Assembly: GCA_005893275.1 (NCBI GenBank)
Contig: VBOW01000019.1
Span: 18,001-82,000, forward strand
DNA length: 64,000 nt
Source of the DNA: Candidatus Eisenbacteria bacterium
GTDB taxonomy: Bacteria; Eisenbacteria; RBG-16-71-46; SZUA-252
Direction: 5' to 3'
Shown here: in pieces, positions 39,215 to 47,452 of the stretch
How positions within the stretch are numbered: the first letter of the stretch is position 1
How the letters are laid out: every line of letters begins with the position of its first letter
Made by a program: the position numbers and the translations under genes
Notes under the pieces: generated by a model
Told to the model about the DNA's origin: nothing
What the model saw: only the letters and a program-made list of their open reading frames with translations
The model's database searches: none

Positions 39215-40342
39215 TCACGACTCGATCATTTCGACGTTCGCGCGCGGAAGGAGCACCCGCGACCCGTTGCCGAAATCGACCTCGAGGACGCGCACCTTTG
39301 CCTCGGTCTCCAGCGGCATCAGCTCGGGCGGGAGCGCCGTGACCCGGCCGATCCTCCCGAAATAGGGTTGGCGGATGACCCGGACGGTGTCCCCCGGCTT
39401 GAGCCCTTCCTCCACCGAGCTGTCGCCTCCGTCGCGGGGCGACCCCTCATCGAGACGCGGTGCCACGATCTCCGGCCGGAGTACGCCCGCGCGGATCTGC
39501 GTCGCGCCGCTCACGGACACGCGCCGGCCCTCGCACGAGCGAAGAAGGTCGAACGTCCGGGCGGCCATCGGGATCGAGCCGAACCCCTCCGTGACGATGA
39601 GCGTGATCCCGATCTCCTCCGAGCCCGTAATGGCGACCCCCAGGTCGTACCCCAGGAGCTCTCTCAAGTCGTGATCGTCGAATCCGCCGATGACCACCGC
39701 CTTGACCCCGTGCGCGATCGCCTTGCGAAGGACGGCCGTGGTGACGTACGCGCCCCCCACGAGGATCTTTCCGCGGCACGGCTCCCCGATCGCCTTTTCG
39801 TCGAGCGGCTCGCCCGGATTCGGGGCGCACACGCGAAGCTCCCCGCACGCTTCGCCTCCCACGCCGAAGATGCCTTGGATGAAGGTGCCCTGCGTCTCCA
39901 CCGTGACGCCCGAATTGGGATGGATCTCGGCGATCGTCCCGTCGACGTAGGCGTCCACTTCGACGGGGATCGGCTCCTCGCGCAGGAGGACCTGCCCGGT
40001 GACCTTCGAGACACTTTCGATCGTGCCCCGGACCGGAGCGTGGACCTTGGAGCGGAAGAGCCCGAAGAAGGAACGGCTCTCGGCGAAGACTTCTCCCTTG
40101 TCGATCTTCGAGCCGGGGGGTTTGGTGAGGCATTCCTCGACGTCCTCCGGCAGCACGCCCAGGAGGTTCGCCACGTTCACCGTCTGCACGTTCCCGGGCA
40201 GCTCGGTCCGCGCGACGATGGTTTCCGCGGCGACCCGCTGGCCCAGGGAGACGAGCACCTCGCCGGGAAGCGGGAGCTTTCGCTCGCGCGCGAGCTTGGT
40301 GAACGACGAGACCTTGAGCCCCGGCGTGTAGGAGTGCGCCAC
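39215..40342 (-). CDS. Barrel-sandwich plus KOW-motif protein (cluster gene 4)
   Basis: A 375-residue soluble protein. Residues 25-170 contain repeated beta elements of lipoyl/barrel-sandwich type (VSLGQRVAAETIVAR, SKVHAPVRGTIESV, VDAYVDGTIAEIHPNSGVTV) but no lipoyl-lysine motif. A middle alpha/beta region (190-300) has ILVGGAYVTTAVLRKAI and AVVIGGFDDHDL. Residues 312-372 form a KOW/SH3-like barrel (GDTVRVIRQPYFGRIGRV). The mix recalls large-subunit scaffolds or RnfC-like barrels; its function is unknown. The start is GTG, 3 bases after the mutL-like stop. Confidence 0.7.
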   Translation of the reverse strand: MAHSYTPGLKVSSFTKLARERKLPLPGEVLVSLGQRVAAETIVARTELPGNVQTVNVANLLGVLPEDVEECLTKPPGSKIDKGEVFAESRSFFGLFRSKVHAPVRGTIESVSKVTGQVLLREEPIPVEVDAYVDGTIAEIHPNSGVTVETQGTFIQGIFGVGGEACGELRVCAPNPGEPLDEKAIGEPCRGKILVGGAYVTTAVLRKAIAHGVKAVVIGGFDDHDLRELLGYDLGVAITGSEEIGITLIVTEGFGSIPMAARTFDLLRSCEGRRVSVSGATQIRAGVLRPEIVAPRLDEGSPRDGGDSSVEEGLKPGDTVRVIRQPYFGRIGRVTALPPELMPLETEAKVRVLEVDFGNGSRVLLPRANVEMIES

Positions 40343-40345
40343 GGC

Positions 40346-42208
40346 TCAGGCCCTCGCCGCCAGCGGCGCCAGCTCCCCCACCGAGACCTTCGAGGCGTCT
40401 CGGGGCGGGTAGATCCCGAGCGCCTCGTTCCACTGGTTCAGCTTCGCGATTCGCGCCGGGCGCGCCTCGGGAAGGCGAAACGGCTGGCGGCCGCGGCAAT
40501 CGAAGACGAGCCCCACCACGCCCCCCTTGAGCGAGACCACGCGCTCTCTCCCTTTGCCTTCCCCGACGTCGAGCCCCTTCTCCGGGCGGAGCGACGCCTT
40601 GGCGGTCTCCCCCAGGCCGAGCGGAACGAGACGCAAGGACCCGTACGGAATCGAGAACTCCTCGGTCTTCCCGCCCGGGAGCGTGAGGGTCACGCGGAGC
40701 GCGGTCGTCGCCTCCTTTCCGGGCCCGACCGGCGCGACGCTGCTCCCCAGGCGGATCAAACAGTCCTTCTCGAACACCTCCTTGGCGGCCCGCGGGTGCA
40801 CGGTCGACAGCACGCCGAGCTGAGGCATCATGAATATCGAATCGACCGCGAGCTCCGTGATGTGCTCCGGAAGGAAGGCGTCGAGCATCATGAGCGCGGC
40901 CTGAGCGCGGCGCGGCGCGTGCGATAGGACCCCGCCGCTTCCGACGAGGAGATCCAGGTGATCGAGGCGGACCAACGTCTCGCCGCTCGCCGTCTGCTCG
41001 AATGTGTCGGAGATCGTGCGCTCCTGCTGCACGCCTTTCAGCCCCACCGCGAGCGATTTGTGCTGCTCGAAGGCGAGCCGGAGGGCCTCCCGCGCGATCG
41101 CCTGCTCGATGATGAGCTCCTCGAGCGACTGGGGAATCGTGGTCGGGCGGATCATCTTGTTCTTGATCCGGTTTCTCAGATCGCGCTCCTCGATCTCGAA
41201 GGGGACCCATCGCAAGATGTTCGGGAGCCCCGCTTCCGCGAGCACGTTGGAGACGCTGTAGCTCATTCCGAGATTCGCGCTCACCGTTCGGTTGAAGACC
41301 CCCTGGAACACCGAGAAGACGTCGGTCGTGGCGCCCCCGATATCGACGCCGATGACCTGGATCCCCTCTTCCCGCGCGATGGTCTCGATGATGAGCCCAA
41401 CCGCACCCGGCGTCGGCATGATCGGGACCGGGGTCCAGGTCATGAGCTTCCGGTAGCCGGGGGCGTGCGCCATGACATGCTCCATGAAGAGATCGTGGAT
41501 CTTGTCTCGGGCCGGGCCCAGGTTCTCGCGCTCGAGCACCGGCCGGAGGTTTTCGGTGATCACGAGGGCGACCTTCTTTCCCAGCCGCTCGCGTACGATG
41601 TCGACCGCGTTCTTGTTCCCGGCGTAGATCACCGGAAGCTCGTAGCCGGCGCCGAGCCGCGCCTTGGGATCGGCGGCGGCGAGAAGCTCGGCCATCTCGG
41701 CTACGTGGGACGTGGTGCCTCCGTCCACCCCCCCCGAGAGGAGGATCATGTCGGGCCTCAGATGGCGGATCCGCTTGATCTTCTGGTGCGGGAGCCGTCC
41801 GTCGTTGCTCGCGATCACGTCCATCACGATGGCCCCCGCGCCCAGCGCCGCGCGCTGGGCGCTCTCGCCGGTCATGCTCTTCACGACGCCGGAAACCATC
41901 ATCTGGAGCCCGCCTCCGGCGCTCGACGTGGAGAGGTACAGGTCCACCCCCTCGCCACCGCGCTGGGGCGTGAGGATCCGCTCCCCGTCCAGGATCTTCC
42001 GCCCGGCAAGCTCCTCCACTTCCATGATCGCGTTCAGCACGCCTCGTGTGACGTCCTCGAACGGCGCTTCGACCGTGGTCGGCGCTTCCCCTCGGACGAT
42101 GAGCCGGTACTCCGGCCCGCGCTTCTCGATCAGGATCGCTTTCGTGGTGGTGCTGCCGCAATCGGTCGCGAGAATGGAGTTCAAGGTTTCGGGGTCGATC
42201 GAAGTCAC
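40346..42208 (-). CDS. GlmL/MutL-family ASKHA ATPase (cluster gene 3)
   Basis: A 620-residue protein of the glutamate mutase accessory family (GlmL/MutL). The ASKHA phosphate loops are DCGSTTTK at 16-23 and VDIGGATTDVFSV at 287-299. Between them lie YLSTSSAGGGLQMMVSG and LLSGGVDGGTTSHV, typical of the family. GlmL usually accompanies B12-dependent glutamate mutase subunits, but none are in this window. The GTG start overlaps the upstream stop (GTGA). Its neighbours suggest a role in assembling or reactivating something in the membrane cluster; that is inference. Confidence 0.85.
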   Translation of the reverse strand: MTSIDPETLNSILATDCGSTTTKAILIEKRGPEYRLIVRGEAPTTVEAPFEDVTRGVLNAIMEVEELAGRKILDGERILTPQRGGEGVDLYLSTSSAGGGLQMMVSGVVKSMTGESAQRAALGAGAIVMDVIASNDGRLPHQKIKRIRHLRPDMILLSGGVDGGTTSHVAEMAELLAAADPKARLGAGYELPVIYAGNKNAVDIVRERLGKKVALVITENLRPVLERENLGPARDKIHDLFMEHVMAHAPGYRKLMTWTPVPIMPTPGAVGLIIETIAREEGIQVIGVDIGGATTDVFSVFQGVFNRTVSANLGMSYSVSNVLAEAGLPNILRWVPFEIEERDLRNRIKNKMIRPTTIPQSLEELIIEQAIAREALRLAFEQHKSLAVGLKGVQQERTISDTFEQTASGETLVRLDHLDLLVGSGGVLSHAPRRAQAALMMLDAFLPEHITELAVDSIFMMPQLGVLSTVHPRAAKEVFEKDCLIRLGSSVAPVGPGKEATTALRVTLTLPGGKTEEFSIPYGSLRLVPLGLGETAKASLRPEKGLDVGEGKGRERVVSLKGGVVGLVFDCRGRQPFRLPEARPARIAKLNQWNEALGIYPPRDASKVSVGELAPLAARA

Positions 42209-42591
42209 GGACGTTCCTTTCCCCGCTTGCGCGCACGGCGCTCCGCACGGTCGCGCTCGCGCTGCTCCGCTTCGCGCGCCCGGGCCTCGTCGTCGCGCGC
42301 CTCGATCCTGACGAGCAGCGCCTCGAGGTTTTCGCGCCGCTCCATCAGGAGCGCGAAGCGCTCGTAATCCTGAACGTTGAAAAAGGCCCGCACCATCGGT
42401 TCGAAAAAGTGAAGCGCCTGGCTCCCAAGGAACGAGAGCGGTTTCACGCTCTCGAGAAAGAAGATGGCCGGAACCGTCATGCGGTGGCGGACGATCAGGA
42501 CCGCGAGGCGGTCCAGGAGCGCCTCATCTTCCGGCGCTCGGGGCGGACGCTTTTCGCCGTCCTTGGCCCCGGCGCCCGGACCCGGGCTCAC
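42205..42591 (-). CDS. Small basic protein of unknown function (cluster gene 2)
   Basis: A 128-residue protein with a distinctive core RMTVPAIFFLESVKPLSFLGSQALHFFEPMVRAFF, then a charged coiled-coil tail rich in Glu, Arg and Lys ending GKERP. The hydrophobic core could be a membrane-associated hairpin. GTG 42591 is chosen as a start within the upstream gene; TTG 42630 extends it by 13 residues. It overlaps the upstream gene by 68 bases and the mutL-like gene by 4. I do not recognise a named family. Confidence 0.6.
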   Translation of the reverse strand: MSPGPGAGAKDGEKRPPRAPEDEALLDRLAVLIVRHRMTVPAIFFLESVKPLSFLGSQALHFFEPMVRAFFNVQDYERFALLMERRENLEALLVRIEARDDEARAREAEQRERDRAERRARKRGKERP

Positions 42592-43042
42592 CCCCGTCTT
42601 CGACGGAGGTTTTGAGCTTCGATTCCACAAACGCCACGACCCGATCTCGATTTCCTCCGAAGGGAAGCCGCACGCCGCGGTACGCCTCGAGCCAGCTTCG
42701 CTTCTCGAAGGGGCTCAGAAAGACCCCGTTCCGGTCGAGGGTCGCGCGCCGCATTTCGGCCCACGGCCTCGTCCTCACGACCCCGAGCGTCCTCACCTCG
42801 ATCGCGTCGGGCGTGAGCCGGTACTCGGTTTTCGCAATGAAGGAGCCGACCGATCCAAGCACAAAGAGCGGGGCCGCCACCCCCAGGACCCGGTCGCCGG
42901 TCCCGTGCGCGATCACAACCCCGAGCACGACAAGCGAGGCCAGCAGCACGGCCGCCGCCCAAGGTTTCTCCCGCGCCGGCCAGACGGACCATTCGAGCGA
43001 ACCCGCCGCGCCAGGGGGGACGCTCCGCTCAGGCTCCGCCAC
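42524..43042 (-). CDS. Membrane protein with bacterial PH-like domain (cluster gene 1)
   Basis: A 172-residue protein with two adjacent membrane helices (about 28-66) followed by a PH-like beta domain (TEYRLTPDAIEVRTLGVVRTRPWAEM, 72-135) and a basic Gly/Arg-rich tail. This two-helix plus PH layout is common in bacterial membrane proteins of unknown role. The GTG start at 43042 overlaps gcvPB by 14 bases, tying the cluster to the glycine cleavage operon. Confidence 0.65.
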   Translation of the reverse strand: MAEPERSVPPGAAGSLEWSVWPAREKPWAAAVLLASLVVLGVVIAHGTGDRVLGVAAPLFVLGSVGSFIAKTEYRLTPDAIEVRTLGVVRTRPWAEMRRATLDRNGVFLSPFEKRSWLEAYRGVRLPFGGNRDRVVAFVESKLKTSVEDGGEPGSGRRGQGRRKASAPSAGR

Positions 43043-44498
43043 CCTCGGCCTCGAGGTCCCGCCACGTCAGCGTCAGCTTCCGCGCCGCGCGCGCCTCGTC
43101 CAAACGCTTGACCGGCGTCTTCGTCGGCGCGCGCTTCACCAGCTCCGGATCCTCTTTCGTCTCGCGGTCGATTGCGAGGAGCACGTCCGCGAAGGCGTCC
43201 AGGCTCGCCTTGGTCTCCGTTTCGGTCGGCTCGATCATCAACGCCTCGTCGACGATCAGCGGGAAATAGGTCGTGGGAGCGTGCATTCCGAAATCCAGGA
43301 TCCGCTTCGCCAGATCCAGGGCCCGCACGCCCCGCGCTTTCTGGCGCGTGGCCGAGAGAACGAACTCGTGCATGCAGAAGCCCTCGTGCGACGGGTCGTA
43401 CGCTTCCTTGAGCCGGGCCTTGAGGTAGTTCGCGTTCACGATGGCCTCGCGGCTCACCTCCGCGAGACCCTCCGCGCCCAGGCTCTTCACATAGCAAAGC
43501 GCCCGCACGACCATCCCGAAATTGCCGTAATAGGAGTGGACCCGGCCGATCGAGCGCGGCCGGTCGTAGTTCCACCGGTACCGGTCTCCCACCCGTTCCA
43601 GAACGGGGGCGGGAAGGTAGGGCGCGAGATCCTCACGCACGCAGAGCACTCCGCCTCCCGGCCCGCCGCCGCCGTGCGGCGTGGAAAAGGTCTTGTGGAG
43701 GTTGATGTGCGCGAAGTCGAATCCCATCGAGCCCGGATTCGCGAGCCCGACCATCGCGTTCAGATTCGCGCCGTCCAGGTAGAGCAGGCCGCCGGCGGCG
43801 TGCACGATCCGCGCGATCTCACCCACGTTGCGCTCGAAGATCCCGAGCGTGTTCGGGTTCGTGAGCATGAGCGCCGCCGTTTTTCCGGAGACCCCACGTT
43901 TCAACGCCTCGATATCCACGCAGCCGTCGGGACCCGAGGGAACCGTCACGGCCCGGTACCCGACCTGGTTCACCGTGGAAGGATTCGTGCCATGCGCCGA
44001 ATCGGGCACGATCACCTCCTCGCGGGGATCACCGCGTTCCGCATGATAGGCACGGGTCATGAGGATCGCGGTCAGCTCGCACTGAGCGCCGGCCGCCGGC
44101 TGCGTGGTGACCGCGGGCATCCCCATGATGACCTTCAACCGCTCGTGAAGCTCCCATACAACCGCCAACGCGCCTTGGGAGAGCTCCTCGGATTGGAGGG
44201 GATGGATCGCTTGAAGTCCCGGCATTTGAGCTACTTCGTCGTTCAGCTTCGGGTTGTACTTCATGGTGCAGGACCCTAGCGGATAGATGGCCTTGTCGAT
44301 GTGATGGTTCAGCACCGAGAGGTTGACGAAGTGGCGCACGGCGGCCGGCTCCGAAATCTCCGGAAGCGCGGGGGGCTCGCCCCGCAGCCGCTCACGCGGC
44401 AGAAGCCGTTCGGCACCTTCGGCCGGGATGTCCAGCGGTCCGAGCCTGGGGCCGCGGTGCCCCTTCACCGAGAGCTCGCGCAGCGTCAGCTCCGGCAC
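43029..44498 (-). CDS. gcvPB: Glycine decarboxylase subunit 2 (P protein, C-terminal half)
   Basis: A 489-residue PLP subunit of the glycine cleavage P protein. The PLP lysine is in FDFAHINLHKTFSTPHGGGGPG; YPLGSCTMKYNPK, DSAHGTNPST and VHSYYGNFGMVVRA are further hallmarks. With GcvPA it decarboxylates glycine and passes the aminomethyl group to GcvH. The GTG start at 44498 has GGAGGAGG 5 bases upstream and overlaps gcvPA by 13 bases. Confidence 0.95.
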   Translation of the reverse strand: MPELTLRELSVKGHRGPRLGPLDIPAEGAERLLPRERLRGEPPALPEISEPAAVRHFVNLSVLNHHIDKAIYPLGSCTMKYNPKLNDEVAQMPGLQAIHPLQSEELSQGALAVVWELHERLKVIMGMPAVTTQPAAGAQCELTAILMTRAYHAERGDPREEVIVPDSAHGTNPSTVNQVGYRAVTVPSGPDGCVDIEALKRGVSGKTAALMLTNPNTLGIFERNVGEIARIVHAAGGLLYLDGANLNAMVGLANPGSMGFDFAHINLHKTFSTPHGGGGPGGGVLCVREDLAPYLPAPVLERVGDRYRWNYDRPRSIGRVHSYYGNFGMVVRALCYVKSLGAEGLAEVSREAIVNANYLKARLKEAYDPSHEGFCMHEFVLSATRQKARGVRALDLAKRILDFGMHAPTTYFPLIVDEALMIEPTETETKASLDAFADVLLAIDRETKEDPELVKRAPTKTPVKRLDEARAARKLTLTWRDLEAEGGGA

Positions 44499-45874
44499 GC
44501 GGCCTCCTCCACCGGCTTCGGGGCCGGATGCCGCGCCCATTCCGCGAGCGCCTCGACGTAGCGATCCATCTCCTCGCGCGTTCGCTTCTCGGTGGCCGCC
44601 ACCAGAAGGTCCCGGGACCGCGCGCGATCGAATCGGGAAAGAGGAACCCCCGCCAGAATGCGCCGCTTCTCGGCCGCGTGGAGGAAATCGGTCGCGGGTC
44701 CGGGCAAGCGCAGCACGAATTCGCGGAAGTAGGGTGCGTCCCCGTTGGCCAGCGAAACTCCGGGCACCTGGGCCGCGCGCCGCGCGAGGTAGTGTGCCTT
44801 CTCCAAGGATTGCGTCGCGACGTCGCGCATGCCCTGCGCGCCGAGGAGCGCCAGGTGGATGGTGTTGGCGAGCGCCATCAGACCTTGGTTCGTGCAGATG
44901 TTCGAGGTAGCGCGCTCGCGGCGGATGTGTTGCTCGCGGGTCTGAAGCGTGAGCACGAACCCGCGGCGCCCGTCCTGGTCGACGGTGGCGCCGGCGAGCC
45001 GGCCCGGCAGCCGCCGCACGTCCGCCTTTCGGATCGAAAAGAAACCGACGAGCGGGCCTCCGTACCCCATGGGAACGCCGAGCGGCTGGCCCTCTCCGAC
45101 GACGATGTCGGCCCCGTCGCGTCCCGGAGGCTGGAGCAGCGCCAGCGCGACCGGGTCCGCGACCGCGATCGAATACGCCCCGGCCGCGTGGGCGGCCTGG
45201 GTGAGCGCGGCTCCGTCCTCGACGATCCCTTCGAAGTTCGGCTGCGCCCAGAGCACCGCCGCGACTTCCGGCGAGAGCATGCGCTCGAGCGCCGCCCCCG
45301 GGGTGACTCCCTGCTCCAGGGGAAGATCGCGCACGTCGAACGAGCCCGCCGACGCGTACGTTCGAAGCACCTCGCGGAAATGGGGATGAGCTCCTTGGGA
45401 GACGAGCACGACGCGCCGGCCGGTCGCGCCGGTCGCCAGGTGAGCCGCCTCCGCGCACGCGGTCGCGCCGTCGTACATGGAGGCATTGGCGACCTCCATT
45501 CCGGTCAGCTCACAGATCATCGACTGGTACTCGAAGATGGTTTGGAGCGTTCCCTGGGAAACCTCCGGCTGGTACGGCGTGTAGGCTGTCGCGAACTCCG
45601 ATCGAGACGTGAGGGAACGGACCGCGGCCGGGATGAAGTGGTCGTAGATCCCGGCGCCGAGGAAGCAGGCGTAATGATTCGCGTCCGCGTTCGCCTCGGC
45701 CCATTGCGCGAACCGGCGCGTGATCTCGTACTCGGCGAGCGGCGGATCGAGCGGCAGCGGGCCCTGGACCCGGAACTCGGGCGGAATCGACGCCCACAAC
45801 GCTTCGGCGCTCTCGGCGCCGATCGTACGCAGCATGTCGCGGCGCTCCGCCTCGCTTCGCCCGACGAAGCTCAT
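44486..45874 (-). CDS. gcvPA: Glycine decarboxylase subunit 1 (P protein, N-terminal half)
   Basis: A 462-residue subunit of the split P protein found in many non-proteobacteria. Signatures are YTPYQPEVSQGTLQTIFEYQSMICELTGMEVANAS, GDIVVGEGQPLGVPMGYGGP-like sequence and LQTREQHIRRERATSNICTNQ. It lacks the PLP lysine by design. The ATG overlaps the gcvH stop (ATGA). Confidence 0.95.
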   Translation of the reverse strand: MSFVGRSEAERRDMLRTIGAESAEALWASIPPEFRVQGPLPLDPPLAEYEITRRFAQWAEANADANHYACFLGAGIYDHFIPAAVRSLTSRSEFATAYTPYQPEVSQGTLQTIFEYQSMICELTGMEVANASMYDGATACAEAAHLATGATGRRVVLVSQGAHPHFREVLRTYASAGSFDVRDLPLEQGVTPGAALERMLSPEVAAVLWAQPNFEGIVEDGAALTQAAHAAGAYSIAVADPVALALLQPPGRDGADIVVGEGQPLGVPMGYGGPLVGFFSIRKADVRRLPGRLAGATVDQDGRRGFVLTLQTREQHIRRERATSNICTNQGLMALANTIHLALLGAQGMRDVATQSLEKAHYLARRAAQVPGVSLANGDAPYFREFVLRLPGPATDFLHAAEKRRILAGVPLSRFDRARSRDLLVAATEKRTREEMDRYVEALAEWARHPAPKPVEEAACRS

Positions 45875-46257
45875 GCGTGCGCTCCCAGCGCTTTCTCGTA
45901 GGCCTCCGCGCTCAGGAGCGAATCGACCTCGGCGGGGCTCGCGACCCGGATCCGGATCATCCAGCCCTTCTCGTACGGGGATTGATTGATCAGCGCGGGA
46001 TTGTCTTTGAGGTCGGTGTTGATCGCGACCACCTCTCCCGAGACCGGCGCGAACAGGTCGCTCACGGTCTTGACGGCGTCGATCGTCCCGAAGCTCTTCA
46101 TCTGGGTTACGCGCTCGCCGACGTTCGGCAGCTCCACGAACACGACGTCCCCGAGCTCCCCTTGGGCGAAATCGGTGATGCCCACCTCTGCTTCCTGGCC
46201 GCGCACACGCACCCACTCGTGCTCTTTGGTGTACCGCAGTTCCTTGGGAACCTTCAT
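45871..46257 (-). CDS. gcvH: Glycine cleavage system H protein
   Basis: A 128-residue lipoyl carrier that shuttles the aminomethyl group between P and T proteins. The lipoyl lysine is K63 in FGTIDAVKTVSDLFAPVSG, and KYTKEHEWV-like start and EKGWMIRIRV end are typical. It overlaps gcvT and gcvPA by 4 bases each. It is the likely substrate for the ligase-like gene at 34956-35780. Confidence 0.96.
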   Translation of the reverse strand: MKVPKELRYTKEHEWVRVRGQEAEVGITDFAQGELGDVVFVELPNVGERVTQMKSFGTIDAVKTVSDLFAPVSGEVVAINTDLKDNPALINQSPYEKGWMIRIRVASPAEVDSLLSAEAYEKALGAHA

Positions 46258-47387
46258 TCCGCTCTCCTGGGTTTGGGCGCGCGCACGCTGCCCATCGTGT
46301 ACATGGGCCTCCCTGTCACGGTTGCCGGCGTTTCCTGCCCGCGCGTGCGCACCTCGACCTTGTATCCCCGGGCCGCGTGCTCCTGGTCCGTGTACGCCAT
46401 CGCCACCGGCTTTCCGATGCTGATCCCCATGGACCCGCTGGTGACCGTCCCCACGGCGCGACCCTGGGCCAGGACTTCAAACCCGTGGCGCGGGATCCGC
46501 TCCCCGTCGAGCACGAGCCCAACCAGCTTGCGGCGGACGCCGTGGCGCCTTGCCGCGACGAGCGGCTCTTTGCCGATAAAATCCTCCTTATCCAAACGAA
46601 CGGTCCAGGCGAGCCCCGCCTCGAGCGGGTTGGTCGTCTCGTCGATATCGTTTCCATAGAGGCAGTAGCCCATCTCCAGGCGCAGGGTGTCGCGCGCGCC
46701 GAGACCGACCGGGCGGATCAACGCCGGCGCGCCGGCCTCGAAGATGCGGTCCCACGTCTCGAGGGCGCGCGAGGACCGGACGTAGACCTCGAACCCGTCT
46801 TCGCCGGTGTACCCCGTACGGGAGACGAGGCACCAGTCCTTCCCCGCCCCTTCCTCGAAGAACGTGTAGAACTCGAGGCCCCGCACGCGGTCGCCGTACA
46901 GGCGCGCCAGGACGTCTTCCGCCCCCGGCCCCTGCACCGCGAGCTGGGCCGTGTCCTCGTTCTCGTCCTCGACGGTCACGTCGGAGGGAGCGCGGGCGCG
47001 AATCCAGGCGAGATCCTTTTCGAAATTGGCCGCGTTCACAACGAGAAACCGGTCTCTCCCCGAGGCGTACACCAGGAGATCGTCGACGATGCCGCCCGAT
47101 TCGAGGCACATCGGGGTGTAGACCGCCTTCCCGTCCGGGATCGAGGCGACCTCGTTCGTGACCAGGCGGTTCGCGTACGCTTTGGCGCCAGGTCCGCGGA
47201 GCCGGATCTCCCCCATGTGCGAGACGTCAAATACGCCGACGCCTCCGCGGACGGCGCGGTGCTCCGCCACGATGCCCTCATATTGGACGGGCATCTCGTA
47301 ACCGGCGAAGGGGACCATTTTGGCGCCGAGGGCCACGTGGCGGGAGTAAAACGGCGTCCGTTTGAGCGTCGATGTGGTGTCGAGCAT
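46254..47387 (-). CDS. gcvT: Aminomethyltransferase (T protein)
   Basis: A 377-residue folate-binding enzyme releasing ammonia and forming methylene-tetrahydrofolate from lipoyl-bound aminomethyl. Signatures are MVPFAGYEMPVQYEGI, FDVSHMGEIRL, GYTGEDGFEVYV and GLGARDTLRLEMGYCLYGND. ATG 47387 is preferred; an in-frame TTG lies two codons earlier. It heads the gcvT-H-PA-PB series, 65 bases after uvrA. No glycine riboswitch fits in that short gap. Confidence 0.95.
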   Translation of the reverse strand: MLDTTSTLKRTPFYSRHVALGAKMVPFAGYEMPVQYEGIVAEHRAVRGGVGVFDVSHMGEIRLRGPGAKAYANRLVTNEVASIPDGKAVYTPMCLESGGIVDDLLVYASGRDRFLVVNAANFEKDLAWIRARAPSDVTVEDENEDTAQLAVQGPGAEDVLARLYGDRVRGLEFYTFFEEGAGKDWCLVSRTGYTGEDGFEVYVRSSRALETWDRIFEAGAPALIRPVGLGARDTLRLEMGYCLYGNDIDETTNPLEAGLAWTVRLDKEDFIGKEPLVAARRHGVRRKLVGLVLDGERIPRHGFEVLAQGRAVGTVTSGSMGISIGKPVAMAYTDQEHAARGYKVEVRTRGQETPATVTGRPMYTMGSVRAPKPRRAE

Positions 47388-47452
47388 CCTCAATTTGCGC
47401 CTGGGATTAGGGTGAATCGAGACCGATTACGCTATCACATCCCCGCCCGAAT

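Noticed and set aside
47388..47452. Possible glycine riboswitch upstream of gcvT
   Set aside because: The 65-base gap is too short for a tandem or single glycine aptamer with expression platform, and the conserved core is not seen.
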